A DNA stretch of 64,000 nucleotides, taken from NCBI GenBank assembly GCA_030522415.1, contig CM060106.1:29947485-30011484 (forward strand), given 5' to 3'. The stretch comes from Channallabes apus. Its lineage: Eukaryota > Chordata > Actinopteri > Siluriformes > Clariidae. How positions within the stretch are numbered: position 1 is the stretch's first letter; every line of letters starts with the position of its first letter. A model generated the notes under the pieces. That model was not told the origin of the DNA, searched no databases, and saw only the letters and a list, made by a program, of their open reading frames with translations. The translations under genes and the position numbers were made by a program. Shown one piece after another: positions 10,984 to 22,265 of this stretch.

Positions 10984-11108
10984 AAATGGAGCCGTGATCC
11001 TTTAGGGAAACTAGCTGATAAGAAGGCTGGTGGTAAAGGAAACACTAAAAACCACTTATGACCTTAATAGTCTGCCTTCTTTCCTTTGGTCACTCATTTG
11101 TTTTTTGG
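10984..11108. repeat. direct repeat, copy 1 of 2 (~120 bp)
   Basis: This stretch from aaatggagccgtgatccttt onward recurs at 11800-11920 with high identity. There is a small deletion in copy 2 and a few substitutions. The two copies are about 816 bp apart in the same orientation. I cannot assign them to a transposon family. Confidence 0.85.
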
Positions 11109-11799
11109 AAATAAGTACTCAATATTAGCATGTGGTCATAAAGTTATACCAGATCAGTGTATGATAACAGTCTGGGCTAGAAAGAAATAAGCACCAGCCT
11201 CTACAACACATCATTCTTGGGTTTCTTTTTAGCTTGCAAACGCTAATGGTGTGGTTAGTCAAGGAAAAATTGGAACAGATTGTGTGAGTGCCAAAACCAA
11301 TTTTTTTAAAGGTATGATTTCCGTTAAGAAAGTGAGCTTATTTTTTTTTGAGTTTTGATCAAAATAATTACAATGGTTAAATCAGTGCAAGGTGGATATA
11401 AGTCCCGATTTAAGAACCGATTTCAAGGATTTCAGTTGCTTCACTGTGGTCCATATCTGCCTCCACCCATGCAGAAACCTTGAATCCCATGCCCTTTATG
11501 TGTGTGAGGATGCATTTATGTGGGGGTGAATATAAATGGAATATGATGTGGTTGGTGATCTTCATATATTACACTTCATTTTTGGAAAATAGACTGTTAC
11601 CATTAATAACTCTGGCTTTCCTTTGATGATATTTTCTTGGCCATGATAAGTATATTCATTGATTAAAAGTGCAGCCTGGATTCGAGTTTTGGAGCAGAAA
11701 TTGAAATAGTGTAGAATTTAACTTCATCAAATGTAGAGAGAGAGAGAGAGCGAAAGAGAAAGATTGTGGGTTACTTTTGGCCGCACTAGTCATTGTTAT
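11109..11799. other. unique sequence between two direct repeats
   Basis: No exon or transposon recognised. A short GA repeat lies at about 11736-11752. Confidence 0.4.
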
Positions 11800-11920
11800 G
11801 AAATGGAGCCGTGATCCTTTAGGGAAGCTAACTGATGGTGGTAAAGGAAACACTAAAAACCACTTATGACCTTAATAGTCTGCCTTTTTTCCTTTGGTCT
11901 CCCATTTGTTTTGTTTTTTT
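11800..11920. repeat. direct repeat, copy 2 of 2 (~120 bp)
   Basis: Near-identical to 10984-11108; it lacks about 9 bp (the gataagaag stretch of copy 1). It could be a local duplication or two insertions of an unknown element. Confidence 0.85.
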
Positions 11921-12214
11921 GTCACTTCATTTTATGCCGTCTGAGGTTATGTGTGTATACCCTGTCTCATTGAATGTGTGTGTATGAGGCAGAGGAAGTG
12001 CGTTAGGGAAATGAAGACAAGACCACCGTTTTTTAATGAGGTGACATTGTGATTACTGTAACCATAGCCAGGGAGTTGCTAATATTTCATATATTTCTGT
12101 TTTCCAATGGGAGAAATCAAATGAGCCACCAAGATAGCTTTTTGCTTTTAGTGGTTGTGAGATTCTAGGATTGCTGATTATTAGGGTTGGGAATGAGCAG
12201 TGACCAGCCGAAAC

Positions 12215-12296
12215 CCAAACTTCAATGCAAACTTCGTGCACGCAGACCCAAGGAGGTAAGAGGCCACCGTGTTAACCACTTTACCAAAGTGTCATC
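12215..12296 (-). mobile_element. V-SINE head fragment
   Basis: Weak match on the minus strand: the head region (aaccactttaccaaagtg on the + strand) and the phrase gcaaacttcgtgcacgcaga. It is old and partial. Confidence 0.5.
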
Positions 12297-12372
12297 CAAA
12301 CCGAAACATATGTAATTCACTTTTCATTAAACAAACGATTCTGGAGTCAATTTGACAATACATGAATTGTGG

Positions 12373-12520
12373 TATTGCTGTCGCCTTGCGCCTCCAGATC
12401 CTGGGTTTGATTCCCATGTCGGGTCTGTGTGCAGATTAGGATAACTTTAATTAATAACCAAATTGCCCCAAGTGCGTGAATGTGCTTTTGTGAATGTTGA
12501 CCAGAGGTTCTACCACGGTT
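12373..12520 (+). mobile_element. V-SINE fragment with internal deletion
   Basis: The head cgccttgcgcctccag and a B box ggtttgattccc are followed directly by gcagattagg and aaattgcccc. Much of the central domain is lost. Confidence 0.75.
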
Positions 12521-13369
12521 GTATAAAACAGCAAAATACTGTACAATGTTCACCATTTTATTTTCGGGCACCTGGGAGCAGATATAAAGATTGAAAGGGC
12601 AAAATAGATAGCACCAAACTGCTGTGACTTTTACTTAATATCACTGGTATTTCAGGAAGCAACCATAGGCCACCTTCTTATTACTTTTGTCCGTAGTTGT
12701 CCTTCACTTGTCCAGAAAGCACCCGGGAAACTAAATGCACAAAAAAAACAACACATGATGTAACCTGGATTTGACATTTCACTGAACTCAGATTGGCTCT
12801 CACTTATCTGTAGAAGATCTCGGTTGGTCCGGTCATTTTATTGGACCGGCTATTATTGCTCATGATCTCATACTTTGATTTGATCGTGTGACCTGATAAA
12901 TAATTGCACTGGATGCTGGGAACAACATCAGAGAGAGAGAGAGAGAGAGAGAAATTTAGGCTTGGGATCAAACAGTCTAGAAGAACAGGATAAAGAGAAA
13001 CTGAGAGGGAGAAACAGAAACAAAGCAGAGACAAGAAGACAAATGAAGGTGAGGTCAAAGTGTTATATAACACAGACGGCTTCGGTTCAAATGTGTAAAA
13101 GGAAGGGAATTTACACTAATCACCTGCTGGTGAAAGTTTCGAAGAAGGGTCTTTGGCAGCATACAGTACAATTACAGACAAGGTCTAAGTTTAGCAAAAG
13201 TAGATTTCACCCAAATAGCTGACCTGTCCAAATCTTACAGTCTTCACAAATGACTCTAACATTAGTCAGGCACTCAGAGCTTTTTAAATAATCACATTTC
13301 ACATGCTTTCTTCAAGCACACAAGCAAACTGATGGCACAGTGAGATAAACTGAGAATTGATTATTGAAA
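12521..13369. other. no recognised gene; GA microsatellite
   Basis: A GA repeat lies at 12930-12952. Otherwise nothing I can name. Confidence 0.4.
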
Positions 13370-14015
13370 TAATAAATTGAAGTGCTGTGTGGTGGCATCA
13401 TTTCACATGAATTTCTCTCCAACGTCTTGTACTGATGATAGGACAGTTGGACCATTGTGTAATCTCTTCTCCAACACATCCCAACAGTTCTCAATATGGT
13501 TAAGGTCTGGACTCTCTGCTGGACAATCCATGTGTTTGTCTCATTCACCCTGAAACACTCTTTCACAATTTGATCTTGGCATTATCATCTTGACATACTG
13601 TATGTCTGTGCCATTAGGAAACCTGGTCATTCAGAACATTCATGTCATCAGCTGACCTCATTCTTTTGGGCAGTTAATGTTGCTGAACCTAGACTTGACC
13701 AACCGAAGCAACCCCAGATCATGACACTGCCCTATAGTCTTATATGGGCATGATGGTTTCTTTCCATCATTCTGGAACAGAGTGAATCTGATTTCCTATG
13801 ATCTCCCATCATGATCATTCAGGATGTTTTCTGAGCACATTCCTTCCAGGTTTTAATAATGCGCTGGACAGCTCTAAACCCAGTTTTACGTAGTAGTTTC
13901 AGCAATATCCTTAGTTGTTTTCTTTGCTTGATTCAGGACAATAATCCGACCATTCTGAAACAGAGAAACATGACCACAGGATATGTCTTCTGACATGGTC
14001 GTTTAAGAAATGAGG
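13370..14015 (-). pseudogene. Tc1-like transposase fossil
   Basis: Read on the minus strand in broken frames, the N-terminal side (near 13990-13850) has a helix-turn-helix-like stretch (KKTTKDIAET). The middle (near 13735-13695) gives GSVMIWGCF. The C-terminal side (near 13520-13430) gives PDLNHIENCWDVLEKRLHNG, which contains the catalytic glutamate. This is the order expected for a Tc1 transposase. Stops and indels are frequent, so it is long dead. It is a different lineage from the copies at 1-1032 and 22266-23829. Confidence 0.8.
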
Positions 14016-14137
14016 ACCTTCTCACATCATACGTTAGGGTTAAAATAACTTGTTGTCAGCTGAATCATTTTAATAACTGCAATAATTCTCCAAAGGAAGG
14101 CTCTTACCTACTATATTAGCTTAGTTAAATTTGAATC

Positions 14138-14951
14138 TGAGGCCTTGTTCACACGGGCGTTAAATTTTTGGATAAACGAACGAGCTCTGAACGTCCTATA
14201 TGTTTATGTTGCGTTTTGTAGTGCCGCTCGATTGACTTCTACACTGGCGTTCGTTTGTCTCTGTCTAACGACAGCCTGCAGCCCAAATTGTAGTTTGTGT
14301 GTTTAACCTGTGGGGGGCAGTGTGTCGGGAACTGGATATGAAAGCCCTTGTCGTTTTATTTGAGGTGCCTCCTTTTAATATGGACCATTTTGCTATATTA
14401 GACATTAATCTTATTGTTTTAAAAATTCAAATTAAATTATTATATTTTTATATAATATATAAAAATATTTTTTTAAATAATACGGTGACGTAGGGAGAGA
14501 AAAGAATCGCCGCCGCTACTGGGTTCACCCTCTGACTGCACAACGTCGGATTAAAGGTTTTTTGTGGTTTATGAAGAAATGCGAACATTTCCGCGCAAGT
14601 TTTATTTTTTAAGCATTTTATTTTTGCCTTTTTTCTGCATTTCCCCTTGTATAGCGTGTAGGATGATGGGATATATCCGGTCCTCCGAAGCGTAAAATGG
14701 ACGCGGAGAAGACGAACTAGACGCGGTTTCCTTGCGTTCGTTGGGATTTGAACGCCAAGAAAAAGCTGCATGCAACGTTTTTTTAACACCGTATAAACGC
14801 GCAGCCGGACAAACGAACGTCACCAAAGCCCGTGTGAACACCGTCATTGACTCCTATGTGTAGAAAACCGTCTGCGCTTCATCCGCGATCACCGGACGCT
14901 ACGAACGGCAGAAAAACGGTCGATTTTAACGCCCGTGTGAACAAGGCCTTA
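14138..14951. mobile_element. non-autonomous DNA transposon with long TIRs, PIF/Harbinger-like
   Basis: The ends are inverted repeats beginning ggccttgttcacacgggcgt at 14141 and, on the other strand, from 14948 inward. They match for about 24 bp, then diverge. Flanking trinucleotides are tga (14138-14140) and tta (14949-14951), compatible with a mutated 3-bp TWA duplication. A second copy of the motif (ttcacacgggc on the minus strand) lies near 14826-14840. The interior shows no convincing protein. Superfamily placement is tentative. Confidence 0.75.
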
Positions 14952-15135
14952 ATTGCCTTTTTGTGGCAAGGATATACGTCATAAAAAATGACTAAAAAGT
15001 TGCATTTCGAAAATGCTTAAATTATTCTATTATCACAGACACATGCCAGTTTAATAGAGAATGAATGAACGGATGCTCATGTCAAGTCTGAACAAGATTT
15101 ATAATCAAAATATCTGTTAACCACAAGGCAACAGA

Positions 15136-15166
<31 letters not shown>

Positions 15167-16479
15167 TGTAAAGCTAAATAAGTGAAATGACTAAAATTAA
15201 AAAACTGAAGCTGAAGTCATTCGACAAGGAACAACAATGACACGATCAGAGTATGACATCACACTGTGCATCACCTCACAGTCACTAATGGAGCAAAGGT
15301 ACAGACTCAACATACAGTACAAGCGCCATCGGAGACGGAGAATCGACACTAGAATTAAAAAGTGATTCCAGAGTTGATCCTCATGTCCTCTGTAGTTGGA
15401 TAATGGATTTTTGTTTCGAGTTTGAAGCAGAAAGCTGAAGTACAAATTTCCAGATAACTCGACACACACTCCAGGCCTTCATCCCCACAGTGGGGGTCTG
15501 TGCTTTGGTGGCGAGGAAGGAAACAAATGCTTCCTGCCTTTAACTGCCTTTAATCTGCTTCTCATTTTCTTTCTTTTTACTGCTCTTCCTGTCCCCTGCA
15601 CCCCTTCTTCCATTCATATTGCTTATAGCACCGGATCATAGCCTACCCTATCCTGAGAGCTGTTTATAATAATCATGACTTGTACTGCTGTAAAGAAATT
15701 AGGAGTTTAACCAGTCTTTCTGCTTTTTTAAAATGTATACAGTATAATAAGTACCAGGAAATGTAGAACAACACAACACATACTCTGTGTTATGGTCACG
15801 TTCTGAATAGGCTGACTTGTTTTATATAGAGTCTGTTTATCAGCGTAAAGATAAAGAATCCTTATTTATCACCCAAAATATCATGGTCTCTGGCTTTCTG
15901 TGGAAGACATGAATTTTAACAGAGCCAAGTTTATGCAGGACACCCCACATGGCATCGGCCCAGCTCTTCACCCGGTGCTTTATAGCTACTCTGCGTGAAT
16001 CAAATCACAGTCGACCATAATGAACATCATAAATCTAATTCATTTACCGGGGGGGCAAAATGGCTTCCCTTTACAGACATCCAGAGCTGTTAAAGCAACC
16101 TGTGTGCCAACTCATCAGCCGGCAGTCTAGGTCTAGGTTGTATTTTAGATTTTGTGTTTGTGTGGCCGGGGGGTGGGGTGGGGTGTTACCACTTCTCCAG
16201 ATGTTAGCACCAGGCTCGAGTAGACAAGCTGGTGCAAATTTTCACACAAGTTTGTTAGCAAATACAAGCCAAGAGTAGAGCCAAGCCAGTCTTTGGGACT
16301 TTTCACGAAGCCTGAAAGATCATCAAATTATTGAAATATCCACACTTAGGATTTAAAGTATTTAACGTTTAATGATAACAAAAATAATCGTTACACTGCA
16401 GCAGACAAAATAAAAGCAGCAGCAGTAGTACTGTACAGTGCAGAATGAGTAAAAATGGACAACTTGACATGTCATCTGT
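14952..16479. other. no recognised gene; CA microsatellite
   Basis: A CA repeat lies at 15139-15166. The rest contains no exon-like or transposon-like signal that I recognise. Confidence 0.4.
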
Positions 16480-16733
16480 CCAGGTATAATTCCCACCTCG
16501 GGTCTGTGTGCGTAGAGTTCCCTGTGCATGGTGGGTTTCCTCTGGGTACTCCGGTTTCCTCCGACAGTCCAAAGACATTAAAAAATTGCCCGTAGTGTGT
16601 GAATGTGTGTCCTTATATTTGTAAGTGTGTGTTTGCCCTGCGATGGATTGGCACCCTATCCAGGGTGTACCACACCTAGGCTCCAGGTCCCCCCTTTTCT
16701 GAAAAGTGGTATAGATGATGAGTGAGTGAGTTT
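16480..16733 (+). mobile_element. 5'-truncated, internally deleted V-SINE
   Basis: The copy starts in the B-box region, runs through the central domain (gtgggtttcctctgggtact) and the tail (tggattggcaccctatccag), and ends in a gatgagtgagtgag-type repeat. Part of the tail is deleted. Confidence 0.88.
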
Positions 16734-17539
16734 GACAGCAAAACAAGAAAATCAGCATTTGCAGACTTTTACATGGTTGTCTACAACAAAGTTTTTTTCT
16801 TCGGTTGAAAATCTCTATACTGTATTTTCTTGGTCACTGGTTTTGCTGCGTTTGCAAGCCATGATGCACTTATAGTTAATTTTAATTTTAAAGTTAATAT
16901 TTATGAAAATAATTATAAAACAAAATTAAGCAGAAAGATAATGCTACAACACTAAGGAGATGCACGATCGCTTTGTGTACTAGAGATATGAGATCCGTTG
17001 TGCCTGGTTATGTCTGGTATGCAGTTCTCCAATTGGGATTTTGGAATTCTATTAAAAGCATATGTGAGTACAGACATATATGCAGTTGGTTGACCAAAGT
17101 TTAACAAGGTTGATAGTGCTGAAAACTTATTATTTAAATAGTTTTTAATGTTTCTTGTGATCTTTCAAATTTCGTGAACAAAACTCCTTTGTTCCACTGC
17201 TACGATGACTCAGGACAAATATACCATCAAACCAAGAGTTTGCAATACAGTATTTTTAATTGATACGTAACCAACACTATTATTGACAATAAATGCATAT
17301 TTTCCTGACCGCAAACACAACTGCACGACGTTCTGGGAATTGAAGTCGATTCCGACACAAAGTTGCAATACAACAAAAATTCCTTTGTCAGCTGGTTTCA
17401 CCCCTAGAGCCTCAGAAGCACTTTGCTTACACAGCTGATGACAGCTGAAACATCCTTTTTCTCTAGAAACTGTATGTACTTTGTTGAATTTATAGTTACT
17501 ATTATTGCTGAAGAACATTGCATTTATTTCCTGGATTAT
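16734..17539. other. no recognised feature
   Basis: AT-rich presumed intron. I see nothing in it that I can name. Confidence 0.4.
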
Positions 17540-17756
17540 TTTATCTTCATTTTCTATACTGCCTATCCTGTGCGCAGGGTTGTGGGGGGCCTGAGACCTA
17601 TCCCACGATGCTTAGGGCATGAGGTCGGGTACACCCTGGACAGAATGCCAATCCAATGCAGGGTACACATGCACACATCACGCACTCATTCGCAAACTAC
17701 GGACAATTTGGGAAAGCCAGTTAACCTAATCTACATGTCTTTCGACTGTGGAAGGT
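17540..17756 (-). mobile_element. V-SINE, 3' two-thirds
   Basis: On the minus strand it contains part of the central domain and the tail, ending near the ctatactgcctatcctg phrase. The tRNA-like head is missing and the copy is diverged. Confidence 0.85.
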
Positions 17757-18238
17757 GTGTGGGCATGTTATTTTCACAGGTTTTGATGCGCGTCTTTTTA
17801 ATGTCTTTGGTTACTCACGACACGGAAGTCCATTGGTCTCTTTGTCTCTTGTTTTTTTTTCAGCATCAAAGATTCAACACTTCGTACAGTTGTCTTGAGT
17901 AAATCCACCGTGGTTACAAAAATCTATTCGCTGTATCTCATTACGGTTTCCTTAAATTTACAACAACCAACTGTAATTGCTGTATCTGTAGCTTACGTTG
18001 GATTACGCTCAAAAACTTGTGTTCTCCCCAACTTCCATATCTAGACTGACCTTTTACAGTGACATAGTCATGCAACCACGTGTAACAATGCGATTACATT
18101 TATGAAACAATACGTTTGTCATAAATGGATGCTTAACTAATAAACTTGGTGCTTAGTGCACAACCAACAAAATACAATAAAATAAAATAAACAAACACAA
18201 CAACAAATTCACAAAGTAAAGTATGGCTCTTACAGAAG
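17757..18238. other. no recognised feature
   Basis: Nothing recognised. Confidence 0.4.
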
Positions 18239-18290
18239 GAAACCACTGTGGAGTACCCAGAGGAAACCCACCAAGCACGGGGAGAACATT
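18239..18290 (-). mobile_element. V-SINE core fragment (~50 bp)
   Basis: Only the conserved central domain remains (ggagtacccagaggaaaccc, then caccaagcacggggagaaca). It is consistent with the core outlasting the rest of the element, or with a fragment trimmed by deletions. Confidence 0.75.
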
Positions 18291-19199
18291 AAAATTTTTT
18301 ATTATGGATGCCTAAAAATAACATCACTGTATTAGGACATTTTCCTTTCTGCTGACTATGCAAACACACCCTACTGTATTTCCCAAGAATAAGGAGTGTT
18401 TTAGCTCAAAAACAAGTGGAGATTCACCATCCCATAGTACACGAGTGAGAAAGCTCGAAACCCTATCCCGTGACTTATGCTTTCCGAATGTCTCTTTCAG
18501 CAACAGCGTCCTTGAATAAGTCCTTCCTAGTACAGACGTGGTGTTATTTCCCTCTTCAAGCTCCTTCTGATTGAAAAGACTAGCTTGTTGTTCTCGAAAA
18601 AGAAATCAATTGAGTCAAGCAATTGGCTGGTTTTGACAGAGGTTTTGAAAAGCAGCTCTTGTTCCCAATGCATGAGGCACTGCAGTGTTGTCTCGTTGAC
18701 TGTCGAGCGAGAGGAACTGACAGGAAGAACATAATAAGGATAACGTTCTGTCAAGGTCGGTCAGAGACCCTAGAGGTTAAGCTTCGACGTCTGTGCAGTT
18801 CTAGACGGAAAAGAAAAAAAAAACCTTACTAAGCACCTCCTTGATTATGTGCCTTCATTTTAGACAGCAGGGGGGGAGTTAAAGCAGCTCTTTAATTCTG
18901 TTCTCTTACGGTGTAGATTTTAGGCACCTCCTGTTGGTGCAGGGCACCTGACTCAGCTTTTTCCGTACCACCCAAACACAGGTCATCCGTGAACACCTGT
19001 TTTTTCAAAGAGAGGGAGTTTTTATGTGGAGATCAGAGCTGTGTGCACACCCTCCACTCACCATATCACTACCGCTGCTTGCACATCTCAATACGAATAG
19101 GATCTTGCAAAGGGCTGGAACGTTGACAGGAATGTTACATTTATTTGTTTCATTTAGAGCAAACAGTGAAATTAGCAATGGCAGAATTTTTACACACTT
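18291..19199. other. no recognised feature
   Basis: No repeat or exon recognised. Confidence 0.4.
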
Positions 19200-19517
19200 A
19201 CCACTTATTGTCTATACCGGTTTATTCTGTATACAGTGTCGAAGGGGGCCTGGATCCTATCCCAGGTCCCAGGAGACCTACAGTAGGACATGAGGCGGGG
19301 ATCATCCTGGACAGGGTGCCAATCCATAGAGATTGCCAAACAGCCTAATCTGCATGTTATTGGACTGTGGGAGGAAACTAATATACCCAGAGGAAACCCA
19401 CCCACCAAGCACGGGACGAACATGCAAACTTCATGCACACAGACTGTAAAGCCATGAACGAACCCGGACCCTGAAGGTGCAAGAAGACAGAGCTAACCAC
19501 TAAGACAATGTGCTGGC
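19200..19517 (-). mobile_element. V-SINE, diverged
   Basis: All parts from tail (tctataccggtttattctg) to head are recognisable on the minus strand, with a deletion in the TG-rich region between central domain and tail. Confidence 0.88.
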
Positions 19518-20224
19518 CCATAAGAATATTATTTACAGTTATGTTTTGTTATGAAGTTTACCAAATTGTCAACTGATGACAGACTAGAACTAAAAGGTCC
19601 AGCTTTCTTGCAAGCCTAGAATCTGAATTACTTCTACTCGCTCTAAACAACTGAGCCACCATTTTCCTTGAGGTGAATCATAAAGTTTCTGGAATTTCCA
19701 CCTCTTTTTTTATTACGCAGCAACTGTGACATAAACTCCATATATTTCCAAACATAAATTTCCAATCTGCAATGTTAAACCCAAAGCATTTTGCTCTTTC
19801 GGAATCCTCAAAGTTTCTACTTAAAATCCTGCAAAGGAGAGTTTCCTCTTATAAAAAGTTTCAACTTGACCTCCTTTTCATGTCCCCAATAACCCTTGTG
19901 GAATGAGTTGAGCTACCGAAGAATCTTGAACCATAAAAGATTGGATCTGCAGCCTGCATGTCTGGTATAACCATCACCACATCACACACATGTTCTCCCA
20001 GACAGTGAAGCTGTGATGCTCCAACACCTGTACCTTACTGACCCATCACGTTCTACTAAAAGGACATTAAATCTACACATCATGATGACACAGCTGGAAG
20101 CTTTGGTGCCTCAGAACGTCAGGGTACTTATTATGAGCTTGGATTTAGCATGTCTTCACCATGCCTGAGGGAGTTTCTTCCTAAGTGGACTAAATTATTC
20201 TTAGGGTTGAGTATACAGTATATG
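19518..20224. other. no recognised feature
   Basis: Nothing recognised. Confidence 0.4.
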
Positions 20225-20333
20225 GTACCTTGCAATGGACTGGTCTCTCATTCAGGGTGCATTTGCGCTTTGCACAGGAGTTCCTGATCAGGATAAAGTG
20301 GTGAAACATGATGAATGAATGAATGAATGAATC
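20225..20333 (+). mobile_element. SINE/LINE 3' tail fragment with GAAT repeat
   Basis: The sequence ttgcaatggactggtctctc, then caggataaagtggtgaaaca, and a GAAT microsatellite resemble the tail shared by V-SINEs and their partner LINE, but are clearly diverged from the local V-SINE consensus. Confidence 0.6.
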
Positions 20334-20571
20334 TCTAATGTAGACAGTTTCATACTTTAGAAGAACAAGTGGATATCCCTGTCACTGAATCTCCCTTGAG
20401 GTCATAACAATATATCACTTGGAATCATAAATTAATATTAAGTACAGTTTAATGTCTTTTTATTTCATTCATTTAGATGTCTTTTATAAATGTTTTTATA
20501 CACAAAAACATGATTATAATGTTGGAAATTGGTAATATCGGTGATATTTTTAGATTGGATTATCTGTATTT

Positions 20572-20957
20572 ACATTATTTCTTAGGCGGCGCGGTGGTGT
20601 AGTGGTTAGCACTGTCGCCTTGCACCTCCAGGGTCTGGGTTCGATTCCCGTCTCTGTGTGCATGGAGTTTGCATGTTCTCCCCATGCTTGGTGGGTTTCC
20701 TCCAGGTACTCCGGTTTCCTCACACAGTCCAAAGATATGCAGGTTAGGCTAATTGGCGTTCCTAAATTGCCCGTAGTGTGTGATTGGGTGTGTGAGTGTG
20801 TGTATGTGTGTGTGCCCTGCAATGGATTGGCACCCTGTCCAGGGTATACCCCGCCTAGTGCCCGAAGTCTCCTGGGATAGGCTCCAGGTCCCCCGCGACT
20901 CTAAACACAGGATTAAGCGGTATAGAAGATGAATGAATGAATGAACATTATTTCTTA
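20572..20957 (+). mobile_element. full-length V-SINE with perfect TSD
   Basis: The body at 20585-20944 starts ggcggcgcggtggtgtagtg, carries a B box (gggttcgattcccg), the central domain and the tail, and ends in GAAT repeats. A perfect 13-bp duplication, acattatttctta, lies at 20572-20584 and 20945-20957. It has few differences from the other full copies, so it is comparatively young. Confidence 0.96.
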
Positions 20958-22025
20958 TGGGAAAATGTGTAAAAAATTGCAATACAATTTTTTTCTGTAA
21001 GAACTCATCTCTAGAATGAATTAAATCCATATGCTGTGTATACAGTGTCTTTTTCAAGCTTGGCTGTGTTCCACTGTGTTTTTATCCCACTTTACATGAT
21101 TCCAAAGCCTAAATGAAGAATATGCAAAATATCTCATGTTTTATTGCAGAATATCTCATGTTTTCTTATTTCTTGCTTTTTTCTTTGTTTATCATCAGTG
21201 ATGGGTAGATTTCAGTAACCAGTGTGCTAATTAAGATACAGTAGCTGCCTTTGTAACTCCTCCAGCTACAACTCCCAAGTGACCCTTCTATGGATACATG
21301 AAAAATGGCAGAAATTCAATAAAAGGCTCTTTTGGACCGCGTAGATAAGCTGTGTGGTTGCTGACGTGTGTAGAATACTGTAAAAGAGCTGATAAGAGGA
21401 ATAGACAGTACGTATACATACATACATTTGTCTGAATAATTCCTGGTCAGCTCCCATGAAGGAAGTGATGGAAGTTGCTGATGTTGCAACCTTGGCCTTT
21501 AGTGGTACTGTAGTACGATGCATGTGGGAGCATCCCTTGACAGCAGATGGCGAATTTCATCAAACTCCCCCACTCTGTCTGTGTTTCTATGTCATTCCAT
21601 CCATGTGATTGGTTTTGACAGCTCAATATGGCCTGAGCGCACGTCATGATAGACTAATCCATACGGAGGACAGGCAGGAGGGGGTTTTTGGGGACTCAGG
21701 CTATGCTTGTAGACAGGAATTCCTTTGGGTCGGAATCATCTGGATAGATCAGCTGCAGGAAGACGTTTAATGCGGTCATAAAACCATGTTAAAATCATTC
21801 ATTAATATGTATGATTATTTCATCATCGTTCAAACCTTTATATTTTTAGAAAGTGTGTATTTCCCTTTTTTTGAATCTTCCCTTTAGGTGTTTTCTCCTT
21901 CGAAATAGCTCTTCCCCACACAGATCACACCTTCTCCCAGAGTGTGAGACACTCTACAGCGGAGCATCGGCCAGGCCGGCTCGCTACCAATCAGCTTAAC
22001 GCTTTGGGAGGTAGATCCCGGCTCT
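20958..22025. other. no recognised gene
   Basis: AT-rich sequence, turning GC-richer after about 21930. I see no exon. Confidence 0.4.
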
Positions 22026-22081
22026 GTTGCTTAGCAACAGAGATGGAGGTGCCCCAGTCGCTTGTAGTGTTGCTAAGCAAC
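22026..22081. promoter_or_regulatory. pair of X-box-like (RFX-type) palindromes
   Basis: Two 13-bp palindromic sites, gttgcttagcaac (22026-22038) and gttgctaagcaac (22069-22081), are spaced 43 bp centre to centre. Both fit the general GTNRC-N(1-3)-GYAAC shape bound by RFX transcription factors. Their function here is inferred from the motif only. Confidence 0.45.
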
Positions 22082-22265
22082 TGGGAAAAATGTTGCAGTT
22101 GGACACAGTGGATGATATTGAGGAGAAATGGACGATGTTGATGTCCCGAACCGTTGACATTCATTGAAGACAATCTAATTAGCAATTATTATTTTATATA
22201 TAAACAATATGAATGAACAGTGCAGTATAAGTAGGGTACGATCAATAGTGGATATTATATATATA

